Below are positions 25,861 through 34,705 of a stretch of 54,623 bases of DNA, piece by piece; positions within the stretch are counted from its first letter, which is position 1; each line of letters opens with the position of its first letter. The position numbers and the translations under genes were made by a program. The stretch lies in NCBI GenBank assembly GCA_030038075.1, contig JASHPO010000035.1, forward strand, positions 1 through 54,623. The letters run 5' to 3'. The notes under the pieces are model-generated. The model was given only the letters and a program-made list of their open reading frames with translations. It ran no database searches and was not told where the DNA came from. Source of the stretch: Nitrososphaerales archaeon (lineage in GTDB: Archaea > Thermoproteota > Nitrososphaeria > Nitrososphaerales > CADDZS01).

Positions 25861-27317
25861 CCTTTTACCACGGCAATCGGGGTCAACCGGACGACCTTCG
25901 TCCCGATTCCCACGCTATCGGAGACATCGGCAACGGAATCAACGTCCTTGTAGGCTCCCGGTGCCTCTTCGACAACGCCCTTTTTGCTCGCTGCTTCCAG
26001 CAGGATTCCGCGGGACTCCAGGTCCTGCCTGACCTTTTCGTATGGATAGTTCCTGATTGCAGCTCCGCGGGACATCATCCTTCCCGCTCCATGGGCCGTA
26101 GATCCGAAACTCACTTCCATCGACTTTTCTCTTCCGAGCAAGACCCACGAAGCAGTCCCCATTGATCCCGGAATCAGAACTGGCTGCCCTATTGTTCTGT
26201 AGTCTTTGGGGACAGCCTCATTTCCTTTTGAAAAAGCTCTAGTTGCACCCTTTCTGTGTACAAAGACCTTCTGCTTTTTCTTCGGATTTGCCAAATCAAC
26301 AGAATGCTCCTCGACCTTGCAAATGTTGTGCGCCACGTCATACACCAGTTTCATGTCAAGATCAGACTCGCTCATTTTCATTACTCGTTCGAAAGCTTTT
26401 CGCACCCGTTGCGTAATGATCTGCCTGTTCGTCCACGCATAATTTAGAGCAGAACCCATCGCGAATCTGTAATTTTCGGCTTCTCTAGATCCGGCGGGTG
26501 CGCACGCCAGCTCGCGATCGGGGAGTTCGATCTTGAAATTGGGCGATGCGACGTCGATTATCTTCAGATAGTCGCTACAGACCTGATGCCCCAGACCCCT
26601 GCTTCCGGTGTGCATCAGCACGCAAACCTGTCCGGTTCTCCCAATTCCGAATGTCTGCGCCGCCTCGCGGTCAACCACATTGTTCACTGTCTCGATTTCC
26701 AAGAAATGATTACCGGAGCCCAGCGTTCCCAAGGATTTAGCGCCTCGCTTTTTCGCATCACCCGACACTTTTGAAGAGTCCGAGAGTTTCATCGTCCCAT
26801 TTTCTTCGCAGTGTTCCAGGTCTGACTGGGTTCCATACCCGTTGTTTATTGCCCATTTCGCTCCTTCGGCGAGCACGTTGTCTAGCTGCTGGGTCGAGAG
26901 GTTTAGCGCACCGACGTTTCCGAGCCCAGACGGAACGGCGTGAAACATTTCCTTCACAAGCTCCCTCAGTTTTGGCCGTACCTCTTCTTCGTTCAAGCTG
27001 GTTCGGAGCAACCTTACTCCGCAATTAATGTCGTACCCTACACCACCAGGTGAAATAACGCCCGTCTCGAAATCAGTTGCAGCGACCCCGCCGATCGGAA
27101 AACCATAGCCCTCGTGACCGTCGGGAAGAACTACAACGTGTTTCTTCACTCCCGGCAGAAATGTCACGTTCACAGCTTGATCGATAGTCCGGTCGGTTTG
27201 CATTTTTTCGATCAGCGAATCATTCGCATAGATCGTGACCGGAACTCTCATCCCCGACCTAGCAGTTTGCTCTATCCTGTACTCAACGTCGCCAACTTTG
27301 GTCATTCCAAATTTCAA
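25857..27317 (-). CDS. rtcB: tRNA-splicing ligase RtcB
   Basis: A 486-residue RtcB. It has 'VVLPDGHEGYGFPIGGVAATD', the manganese-binding 'GGVGYDINCGVRLLRT' with the metal-ligand Cys, 'LGSGNHFLEIE', 'LMHTGSRGLGHQ', 'YDVAHNICKVEEH' and 'VFVHRKGATRAF'. It joins 2',3'-cyclic phosphate and 5'-OH ends, using GTP, after tRNA intron removal. That is relevant here, as two intron-bearing tRNA genes lie 17 kb away. No intein interrupts it, unlike some archaeal homologs. Confidence 0.95.
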   Translation of the reverse strand: MKFGMTKVGDVEYRIEQTARSGMRVPVTIYANDSLIEKMQTDRTIDQAVNVTFLPGVKKHVVVLPDGHEGYGFPIGGVAATDFETGVISPGGVGYDINCGVRLLRTSLNEEEVRPKLRELVKEMFHAVPSGLGNVGALNLSTQQLDNVLAEGAKWAINNGYGTQSDLEHCEENGTMKLSDSSKVSGDAKKRGAKSLGTLGSGNHFLEIETVNNVVDREAAQTFGIGRTGQVCVLMHTGSRGLGHQVCSDYLKIIDVASPNFKIELPDRELACAPAGSREAENYRFAMGSALNYAWTNRQIITQRVRKAFERVMKMSESDLDMKLVYDVAHNICKVEEHSVDLANPKKKQKVFVHRKGATRAFSKGNEAVPKDYRTIGQPVLIPGSMGTASWVLLGREKSMEVSFGSTAHGAGRMMSRGAAIRNYPYEKVRQDLESRGILLEAASKKGVVEEAPGAYKDVDSVADVSDSVGIGTKVVRLTPIAVVKG

Positions 27318-27376
27318 AAACTGCCACGTCGGATTGAAAGAAAACTTTGGACTGCACTGAAAAGCCTTTCGAGCGA

Positions 27377-29551
27377 TTAAGGCAGTTGTTTCTTTATCTG
27401 GTTTGCAACCGCAGGCCCGATCCTCGGAAGTCGAGCAAGTTTTTCGATGGTTGCCTGCGATAATTTGTCGATGTCGGTGTAGCCGGCATTGTAGAGAGAT
27501 CTAGCTCTTACACGGCCGACCCCTTCGAGTTTTGTAAGTGGAATCAGCTCGCTCTTTATCCCGTACCTGACGCGTTCCCGCAGTTCGCTGGACTCGACCA
27601 CAAGATCCATGCGCCCGAATAGCCGCGCCAATTCTCCGAACGAATAAAGAAGCCAGTCCGCATTGTCCACCATTCGATGGAGGTCTCCGGGTTCTATCGC
27701 GTATTTTTCAAGCACGGATTGCTCGGGGTTCTCGTTTATCCAATGGGTCAGTGCCAAAACCGTCCGAAAGTCTCCGAGGATTGTGTCAAAATCCCGGTAG
27801 AACTCAAAGTCGTTTGATGCTGGAAGGGGTATCAGCAGCTCGGACCTGCGAGTCTGAACGACCTCGTCAAGCTCTGCTTCATCCTTGCTTCTTATGCTAA
27901 ATTTTGGTGACATGTCGGGAGTCTGCGTAAGCAGATGAAGCATCCCCAGAACATGAGTTCCGGCTTTCTCGGATTGTTTGATTCCCTGCTTCATGATTAT
28001 AGCAGATTCAGGATCTATATAGAGAAGTGCGACTCTTCGACCGAAATCAGTTGCCCTAAATTTCTTGGAGGTTCGAATAAGAAGTCCTTCCTCCTCCAAG
28101 TAGACTAGGGCTTGCTTCACTCTTGACTTGACCGTCGCTTTCCTGTACTGGGCCCCGAAAAGAGTGCTTTCGAAAAAGTCGTAAACATCCTCTTCGGATA
28201 TTCCCTGACTCGCGGCAATAAGGCCCAGGAGATGCATTCTCAATGGCCCGTCAGCCGAAAGCTGGGAGCGGATAGGTTCGGGTTTTCCCTCGACATACCG
28301 CTCGTATATTTCCTGCGAGCTCATCTGGGCACCCGCGAGCAATACTATTTCCCCGACCTGATCGAATCTGGGTCTGCCCGCCCTTCCCGCCATTTGCTTG
28401 AACTCGAGAACGCTGATTGGAGACTGACCTCCTTCCTCGACGTCGTACCTGAACAAACTGGAGAGAACTACTCTCCTCGCCGGCAGGTTCACGCCTGCTG
28501 CGAGCGTTGGAGTCGCCGTTAGTATCTTTATCTGCCTCTCGCGGTAGGCATCTTCGATAATTTTTCGGTGCTTGGAGTCAAGCCCCGCGTGATGGAAAGC
28601 TGTACCTTTTTCGACTACTTCTGCGAGTCGCCTTGAAACGTCAGTCTCCTCCCCGGCAGAGTGTATCTTGAACGCAATTTCACGAAGCTTCGCGCTTTCT
28701 TCAAAGGTGAGAAACAGCGGAAGTAGTTCTGCAGCCCTTTCGGCTGCAACAACCGATCTTTTTCTCGTTTCGCAGAAGATCAGCGCCTGACCTCCGTTTC
28801 TAACCGATTCCAGCGCCACGTCGACTGCAGGCCCCTGCTTTGACTGTGTCAGCCGCCGCTGCTCCCCGTCGACAAAAGAAAGGGTACCGTAATCGTAGAT
28901 CCCCTCTACAAGCTTGACTGGCCTCCAGTAGGTTTCGACGAGCTCTGCCCTTAGCCACTCTGCGAGATCCTTCGTGTTACTAATAGTGGCGCTGAGTGCG
29001 AGTAACTGCGCTCCAGGTACGAATTTCTTTGCCTTTGCCAGTATCATCTCAAGCGTGGGGCCTCTGTGAGAGTCGCCCACCAGATGAACTTCGTCAGCGA
29101 TGAAAAGAGAAACTGAATCGATCCAAGACGCTTTGTGTCTAACAACGGAGTCAAACCTCTCGTTTGTGAGAACTATCACGTCGCCTCCTCCAAGAGACTC
29201 ACCGGAGGAGTCAAAATCCCCTGTGGAGATGAAAACTCGTATTTTGGATTTCGAGCTGGGTCTTTTCAGCGATCCCAAAATTTCCTTGAACTCTTCGTAC
29301 TTTTCCGAGGCAAGCGCCCTCAGCGGGGCAAGGTAGACGACCTTACCGCCACGCTCTATCGCTCTGATTGCTGCCATCATCGCGACGAGTGTCTTTCCGC
29401 TCGCCGTGGGTGTAGCCAAGACAAGATTTTTTCCGTCAAGAACTCCGGACTTTACCGCGTCCTCTTGGGGAGGGTATAGGGACTCGTACCCCTTGGTTCG
29501 AAGAGCTTCGATGAACTCTTCTGGGAGATCTGGAATTTCGCTAATTAGCAA
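27377..29551 (-). CDS. hel308: Hel308-type superfamily 2 DNA helicase
   Basis: A 724-residue helicase. Motifs in order are 'ATPTASGKTLVAM' (Walker A), 'LAPLRALASEKYEEF', 'FIADEVHLVGDSHRGPT' (DEVH variant of DExH), 'LLALSATISN', 'GTAFHHAGLDSKHR', 'TPTLAAGVNLPARRVV' and 'EFKQMAGRAGRPRFD'. The C-terminus has helix-hairpin-helix pairs ('LEGVGRVRARSLYNAG', 'LARLPRIGPAVANQI'). Hel308 unwinds lagging strands at stalled forks. It lies 33 bp after mcm on the same strand, in a replication-repair cluster. Confidence 0.92.
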   Translation of the reverse strand: MLISEIPDLPEEFIEALRTKGYESLYPPQEDAVKSGVLDGKNLVLATPTASGKTLVAMMAAIRAIERGGKVVYLAPLRALASEKYEEFKEILGSLKRPSSKSKIRVFISTGDFDSSGESLGGGDVIVLTNERFDSVVRHKASWIDSVSLFIADEVHLVGDSHRGPTLEMILAKAKKFVPGAQLLALSATISNTKDLAEWLRAELVETYWRPVKLVEGIYDYGTLSFVDGEQRRLTQSKQGPAVDVALESVRNGGQALIFCETRKRSVVAAERAAELLPLFLTFEESAKLREIAFKIHSAGEETDVSRRLAEVVEKGTAFHHAGLDSKHRKIIEDAYRERQIKILTATPTLAAGVNLPARRVVLSSLFRYDVEEGGQSPISVLEFKQMAGRAGRPRFDQVGEIVLLAGAQMSSQEIYERYVEGKPEPIRSQLSADGPLRMHLLGLIAASQGISEEDVYDFFESTLFGAQYRKATVKSRVKQALVYLEEEGLLIRTSKKFRATDFGRRVALLYIDPESAIIMKQGIKQSEKAGTHVLGMLHLLTQTPDMSPKFSIRSKDEAELDEVVQTRRSELLIPLPASNDFEFYRDFDTILGDFRTVLALTHWINENPEQSVLEKYAIEPGDLHRMVDNADWLLYSFGELARLFGRMDLVVESSELRERVRYGIKSELIPLTKLEGVGRVRARSLYNAGYTDIDKLSQATIEKLARLPRIGPAVANQIKKQLP

Positions 29552-29584
29552 AAATCGTCCGAAACCCTCTGAGAGTTTTGGCCT

Positions 29585-31648
29585 TTATGCTTTCTTGAAA
29601 AAGTGGGCCCTGACCTCGAAGATGACTCCGGATTTCCACATGTCCTGAAAGACCTTTTCGATCTGATCTCTAGAGAAACTGCCCGTCTTCTCCATTTCCT
29701 CGTAGAACGCCTTGTCCTCGACGGGTTGCTTTGTTTCACCAGAGAGTTTCTTGAAAGTATCCAGCGCCGCCTCTCTCAGGCCCTTTTCGCTCACCGGCCT
29801 GTTGTACAGGACTCCCACGTCGACCTTTTTCGTCGCCTGGTCTATGGCGACTGTGTGCAGCATTCTTTCAACGAGATTTATGGAATGAAGAGCATCGTCT
29901 TCGGTGACCCGGGGGTGGAGCAGGAGTCTTGCCCTTGCGATTGAAAGCCTGATCATTGCTTCAAGCCATCTGGGTGTTACTGAAATTTGTTCGGGTGAAG
30001 CTTCCCGCCTCAGCTTGATGTAGTAGGAAGAGAGCCTGGTTGAAGCTTCGTCTGTGAATTCCGGATCGAGTTTTTTCGCGTAAATGATGTACTTCTTCAG
30101 CAGTTCGAAATCGACAGGCGGAGCTGTCGGAAACGACGATTTGGCCCTCATATCCAGAATGTGCCTCGCGACTGTCTCGTCCTGCGCGGGGTCTGCCTCG
30201 TCCCTGAGAATGAAAATCAGATCGAAACGCGTCAAAAGAGGTATGGGCAAGTTGACGTTGTCCAGGATATTCTTGTATGGGTCGTACTTTCCGTCGACTG
30301 GATTTGCGGCTGCAAGAATGCTGGTCCTCGCGTTCAGCGTCGCGATGATTCCTCCCTTGGCTACACTCGCGGTTTGTTGCTCCATCACCTCGTGCAGGGC
30401 GGACCTGTCTTCATCACGCATTTTGTCAAATTCGTCGATCGCTGCAACGCCTAAATCTGCCAAGACCGTCGCACCTGCTTCGAGCATCATCATGCCGTTT
30501 TTCTCTTTTACGACGGCGGCCGTTAGTCCAGCGGCGGTGCTCCCGCGTCCGCTGGTGTACAGTCCTCTGGGGGCGACGCGCGCCACGTACTTCAAGAGTT
30601 CTGACTTCGCCGTTCCAGGGTCCCCTACCAGAAGTATATTCACGTCTCCTCTGAGAGTCGATCCGTCCGGAAGATTTTTTTGGGGCGATCCGACCATCAG
30701 GAGCAAGGCTGCCTCCTTGTGGAGTTCGTGACCGAATATTGCGGGAGCGACAGACGTTACCAAGCGATCGTAAGCTCCGGGCAGAGCGGCGATTGCTTTG
30801 ATTGCGCCTTCTTCCTCCCTTGAAATCTCTTGTTCTTCTGGCCTCTTCCCAATCTGCTCCGCGAAATTTGCTTCAATGCGCGTACTGAAGAGCTTTCGCG
30901 ATACTCCGCTAATACTCTCCGATTCCGCCTTCACAATTCCTGTGAGAACTATCCTGTCTCCGGGTCTGGCAGTATTCACGAGATCACTGGTCATGCTCAC
31001 GTCAAACGACTGCGGTAGCTGCCCCGGCGGAAGCTCCTCGGGCATTTCCTGGATCTTTATCACTTGAAAATCGATAAACTCTGTCCTCTTTTCGTCGAGC
31101 TCAAAGTTTCTTGTCTCTCCGCATCCCTCTGTCTCGCACTTTATCGGCCGTTTCAGAGTAGATGAGACACCGCTCTGCTCGACGTAGGTGAGGTGATGGT
31201 TCGAACACCTGAACGCAGCGTTGACGGCGAGCGGGCGCAGCTCGGAGGTTCTGGTAACCATTCCCGCTACCAAAATCAGGGTGTTCAATTGATCCTTCGT
31301 TACTGCCCTGAGAGAGATTCTGTCGGGCAGTTCCCGCAGTCGCACGTGGAGTTCCTTTGATACCTTCTCGGCGTAGACGGGGTTCTCGATCTTGAGCGAT
31401 TCAATTGCGGCGTCATCAAAGGACTTCAGGTAAAGATCTGGATCTTTCACTAGGCTCGTTGCTAGGTCTGTGTCGAATTCCTCGAGATCTCCGTAATCAA
31501 CTATCACTGAGCGGGTTGCTTTTGCGGGCAGCTGGGAAATCTGGATGCGGTATTTTAGTTCGTTTCTTTCGTCCGTATATCCCTTCAGGAAATCAACGAA
31601 AAAATCCTTGACTTTTGCTTCGCTGTATTCCATTGTGTTACTTGCCAT
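29585..31648 (-). CDS. mcm: Minichromosome maintenance replicative helicase
   Basis: A 687-residue archaeal MCM. The N-terminal zinc finger is built from 'AFRCSNHHLTYVE' and 'KCETEGCGETRNFEL'. The ATPase core has 'LLVGDPGTAKSELLKYV' (Walker A), 'GVAAIDEFDKMRDEDRSAL' (Walker B) and 'PLLTRFDLIFIL' (Arg finger). A winged-helix C-terminus ends the protein. It forms the hexameric fork helicase with GINS, encoded immediately upstream with an 11-base overlap. Confidence 0.95.
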   Translation of the reverse strand: MASNTMEYSEAKVKDFFVDFLKGYTDERNELKYRIQISQLPAKATRSVIVDYGDLEEFDTDLATSLVKDPDLYLKSFDDAAIESLKIENPVYAEKVSKELHVRLRELPDRISLRAVTKDQLNTLILVAGMVTRTSELRPLAVNAAFRCSNHHLTYVEQSGVSSTLKRPIKCETEGCGETRNFELDEKRTEFIDFQVIKIQEMPEELPPGQLPQSFDVSMTSDLVNTARPGDRIVLTGIVKAESESISGVSRKLFSTRIEANFAEQIGKRPEEQEISREEEGAIKAIAALPGAYDRLVTSVAPAIFGHELHKEAALLLMVGSPQKNLPDGSTLRGDVNILLVGDPGTAKSELLKYVARVAPRGLYTSGRGSTAAGLTAAVVKEKNGMMMLEAGATVLADLGVAAIDEFDKMRDEDRSALHEVMEQQTASVAKGGIIATLNARTSILAAANPVDGKYDPYKNILDNVNLPIPLLTRFDLIFILRDEADPAQDETVARHILDMRAKSSFPTAPPVDFELLKKYIIYAKKLDPEFTDEASTRLSSYYIKLRREASPEQISVTPRWLEAMIRLSIARARLLLHPRVTEDDALHSINLVERMLHTVAIDQATKKVDVGVLYNRPVSEKGLREAALDTFKKLSGETKQPVEDKAFYEEMEKTGSFSRDQIEKVFQDMWKSGVIFEVRAHFFKKA

Positions 31649-32177
31649 CCATGGTCATTGATCGCCACGACTGGAGCAGGGAGTAAACAGAATCGAATAT
31701 CTGGTATTCTTCCGGGGTCAGCTTGTCCCTGATGTCCGTCGGCGGGGAAAGGGAAGCGGCAATTGCGAGAATCTTTCGCAGTCGCAATGCTATCAGATCG
31801 TAAATGAGTATTCGTGTTTTTTCGACTTCGGGAACTGTTGAGGGCTTGGTCGCATTCGCAAATGCGAGATTCCTTCGAATTTTGAGATAAAAGTCCGGGC
31901 GAAGTGTCGAAAGCTGATCAACTCCCGCAATCTTTTCCCGCGTCACAGCCTTGAACACTTCGGAGGCAAAGCTTTCTTCCTGACTTTCACAGATATCAAG
32001 TCTTATCAGAACTTCAGCAACCCAGCGCGGAAGGTCTACGGCGTCGCCCTCATTAAGGGGCTCGAGATGAATGCTCCCGATGTCGATTTTAGGAATCTTT
32101 TGTTTTACTTTCAACCTCGTGCTCGCTAAGAGATACGCGAATTCCCTATCGCGAATAATCTCAAGAACCGAAGACAT
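31638..32177 (-). CDS. GINS complex subunit, Gins23-type
   Basis: Read from ATG 32177 ('MSSVLEIIRDREFAYLLAS'), 179 residues. A small beta domain comes first ('IDIGSIHLEPLNEGDAVDLPRWVAEVLI'), followed by a helical domain ending in 'LTPEEYQIFDSVYSLL'. B-then-A order points to Gins23 rather than Gins51. It overlaps the mcm start, matching the conserved archaeal GINS-MCM order. The tracked ORF is 16 residues longer at the N-terminus. Confidence 0.8.
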   Translation of the reverse strand: MSSVLEIIRDREFAYLLASTRLKVKQKIPKIDIGSIHLEPLNEGDAVDLPRWVAEVLIRLDICESQEESFASEVFKAVTREKIAGVDQLSTLRPDFYLKIRRNLAFANATKPSTVPEVEKTRILIYDLIALRLRKILAIAASLSPPTDIRDKLTPEEYQIFDSVYSLLQSWRSMTMDGK

Positions 32178-32358
32178 TAACGACAAATGGGTATAACACA
32201 ATATGATAATAACTTTGCATTTCAAATCTCAAGATGTCTTGAGATCCGGTATCGGTTTCAGACTTGGCTGATACCTCGAGCGCTGAACCTCGAATCCAAA
32301 TGTGAGCACTACAAAACCTTATCCGCCTGTTAGAAAGGAGTTGGACTAAATTTCACGC

Positions 32359-34695
32359 GTGGATAGCATGAGCAAAAAATCCGCCGGTAATGCAGATTCG
32401 GAGCAGTTGATGTGGGTTGAAAAGTACCGCCCTCAGAAACTTTCCGAAGTCATAAACCAATCTGAAATCGTTGAGCGCCTAAAGGCAACTGTGAAAAAGC
32501 CCGATGAAATGCCGCACATGCTGTTTGCCGGGCCACCCGGAAGCGGAAAAACTACGGTGGCACTATGCGTTGCTAAAGAAATCATGGGGGACAACTGGAG
32601 GGATTACACACTGGAACTGAACGCGTCAAACGAGAGGGGAATCGATACCGTCAGGGTGAGAATAAAGAATTTTTCGAGTTATTCGGATAGGAGAGAAAAC
32701 ATTCCATTCAGAATATGCCTTCTTGACGAGTCGGATCAGATGTGCCTAGATCCGGAAACAAAGGTTCTCTCCGGTACTCTTGGTGACCTGCACGAAACGT
32801 CTTTGCGGGAGCTATTGGAAGTCAATTCTGACCGCTCGTTTGATCTCCCATCGTTTTCTGGCAGATCCATGCGTGCAGAAAACGATCGCGGCAAAGTCAT
32901 AGTTTCCGGAAAGGCGGATTTGTATGAGATAGAGCTTGAGGACGGAAGACGGATTTCTGCCTCTTCCGACCATCCCTTCTTCATAGTGAACGGCACATCG
33001 ATTAGGACAATCAAGACCAGTGAATTGATTCCCAATGAGACTGTGATAGCAGATTATTCAAACAGATTCTTGCGTTGCTACCAATGCAAACGTATTTTTT
33101 ACCGTCATCATCCTTACAACGTGTACGAGCATTATTTCTGTTCCAAAGAGTGCAGGAACGTCTTCTTCGGTTCTCTGTCGAAAGATAGATCACCTCAGGA
33201 GCGACAACAAATATGGCAACTAGCTCTTAAGGGAATGAAGGATAAGGGCAGTTATACCTCGCCTTCCTATAGAGCGAAACGCTCCGAAATTGCGAAGAGG
33301 CTCCAACATGAAGGGAGGATTTTAAGATCTTCGCGATACAAAAAGGGCGAAGGTTACTGGTTAGGTAAGACACTCAGCGACGAACATAAGTTGGCTATAG
33401 GCAAGGGTACTCAGAAATTCTTCATCGAACATCCCGAAGCGGCCCGCGTAATTGGCGAGAAAGTAAAGATCTCTCTGGCGAGAGAAGATGGAACATATCG
33501 AAAGCTAGTCGCAAGCGGCTTTTTCAAAGAAGCGTCGAGGAAGGCATTCCTAGCCTCCACAGAGTATTGGAAGAGAAACCATTTCAGAAGCAAACTTGAG
33601 GTCCAAATGGCTAGCCTTCTCGACAAGTGGGGAATTCCATACCGCCGTGAACACGTCATATTCCACGACGAAAAAGGGAACGCGTATTCGCTTGTGCTCG
33701 ACTTTCTAATTAAAGAGAGAATCGTGTTACTTGTCCATGGCTGTTGGTGGCATGTTTGTCCAACATGCAGGATCGAGCCAAAGTACGAAAAACAGAGAAA
33801 GAACATGGAGAAGGATGACAAACGTGTTCGCGGGCTCGAGGAAATGGGGTTCAAGGTAGTAGTGGTTTGGGAGCATGAACTGAAGGAAGAAAAGACAATT
33901 CGGGACTCAGTGTTGCCCAGAATCTATGAGACTGTCGGCATAGCAGGCATGAGCTTGCACACGATCAAACACTCAAAAGTCGTGGCGGTGAGAAAAATCG
34001 GAGAGCGTGATGTACTAAATATCTCAGTTGAAAACAATCAATGTTTCTTTTTAGCAAACGGAATACTGACTCACAATACAAACGACGCGCAAACGGCCCT
34101 AAGACGGATAATGGAAGAAAGCTCGAGAACGACCCGTTTCATTTTGACGGCAAATTACAGTTCGAACATCATCGAACCGATCCAGAGCAGGTGCGCAGTT
34201 TTCAGGTTCCAACGACTAACTGAGGCCGATGTAGTATCGTATTTGGAATCGATTTGCAGAAAAGAAGCTATAAAGTTCCAAAAGACGGCTCTATCTACGA
34301 TATTCCAGGCGACCGAAGGCGACCTCAGGCACGCCTTGAACATGCTCCAAGCAGCTTCTAGTTTAGGAGACATTACAAACGAGAACGTGAACAAGGTCAC
34401 GGGACTTTCTGGGAAGGCCAAAGTCTCGGAGGTGATCGAAATCGCCCTAACAGGAGATTTCTCCAGCGCGAGGATGAAGATGATTGAACTCTTGCAGGTC
34501 TACGGAATGTCCGAGCACGATTTCATAAAGTATGCAAACGAAGCCCTCTCAAAATCAGAATATTCCACTTCCTTCGACGCGCTCCAAGCGACTGCCGACG
34601 CAGACTATCGGTTGCTGCTCGGGGCAAATCCCGATATCCAGCTGAGCGCTTACCTCGCGCAGCTCGCCAAGATCGGGAAGCAGCTCAAAAAGTAG
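32359..34695 (+). CDS. rfcS: Replication factor C small subunit interrupted by an intein
   Basis: Precursor of 778 residues. Host RFC sequence is residues 1-128 and 574-778, 333 residues in total, the normal RfcS size. Host motifs are 'GPPGSGKTTVALCV' (Walker A), 'CLLDESDQM' (Walker B), 'ALRRIMEESSRTTRFILTANYSSNIIEPIQSRCAVFRF' split across the insertion, and sensor 2 'GDLRHALNMLQ'. RFC loads the PCNA clamp. The intein sits between 'DESDQM' and 'TNDAQTAL', next to the Walker B motif. Start TTG or the ATG four codons in ('MSKKSAG'). Not co-directional with mcm. Confidence 0.95.
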   Translation: MDSMSKKSAGNADSEQLMWVEKYRPQKLSEVINQSEIVERLKATVKKPDEMPHMLFAGPPGSGKTTVALCVAKEIMGDNWRDYTLELNASNERGIDTVRVRIKNFSSYSDRRENIPFRICLLDESDQMCLDPETKVLSGTLGDLHETSLRELLEVNSDRSFDLPSFSGRSMRAENDRGKVIVSGKADLYEIELEDGRRISASSDHPFFIVNGTSIRTIKTSELIPNETVIADYSNRFLRCYQCKRIFYRHHPYNVYEHYFCSKECRNVFFGSLSKDRSPQERQQIWQLALKGMKDKGSYTSPSYRAKRSEIAKRLQHEGRILRSSRYKKGEGYWLGKTLSDEHKLAIGKGTQKFFIEHPEAARVIGEKVKISLAREDGTYRKLVASGFFKEASRKAFLASTEYWKRNHFRSKLEVQMASLLDKWGIPYRREHVIFHDEKGNAYSLVLDFLIKERIVLLVHGCWWHVCPTCRIEPKYEKQRKNMEKDDKRVRGLEEMGFKVVVVWEHELKEEKTIRDSVLPRIYETVGIAGMSLHTIKHSKVVAVRKIGERDVLNISVENNQCFFLANGILTHNTNDAQTALRRIMEESSRTTRFILTANYSSNIIEPIQSRCAVFRFQRLTEADVVSYLESICRKEAIKFQKTALSTIFQATEGDLRHALNMLQAASSLGDITNENVNKVTGLSGKAKVSEVIEIALTGDFSSARMKMIELLQVYGMSEHDFIKYANEALSKSEYSTSFDALQATADADYRLLLGANPDIQLSAYLAQLAKIGKQLKK
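32743..34077 (+). mobile_element. Intein with a Vsr-like (PD-(D/E)xK/EDxHD) endonuclease domain
   Basis: 445 residues, from Cys1 ('CLDPETKVL') to terminal Asn before Thr+1 ('ANGILTHN' then 'TNDAQ'). Block B is 'SASSDHPFFIV' and block F 'VLNISVENNQCFFLANG'. Between the splicing halves are a zinc ribbon ('CYQCKRIF' ... 'FCSKECRNVFF'), a NUMOD3-like stretch ('YWLGKTLSDEHKLAIGKG'), and a nuclease domain at about 33590-33930 with 'RSKLEVQMASLLDKWGIPY', 'SLVLDFLIKERIVLLVHGCWWH', 'KNMEKDDKRVRGLEEMGFKVVVVWEHEL'. This matches Vsr mismatch endonuclease and EDxHD homing enzymes, not LAGLIDADG. Splicing residues all look intact, so the intein is probably active. Confidence 0.9.
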
Positions 34696-34705
34696 AGTAG
34701 CTCCC

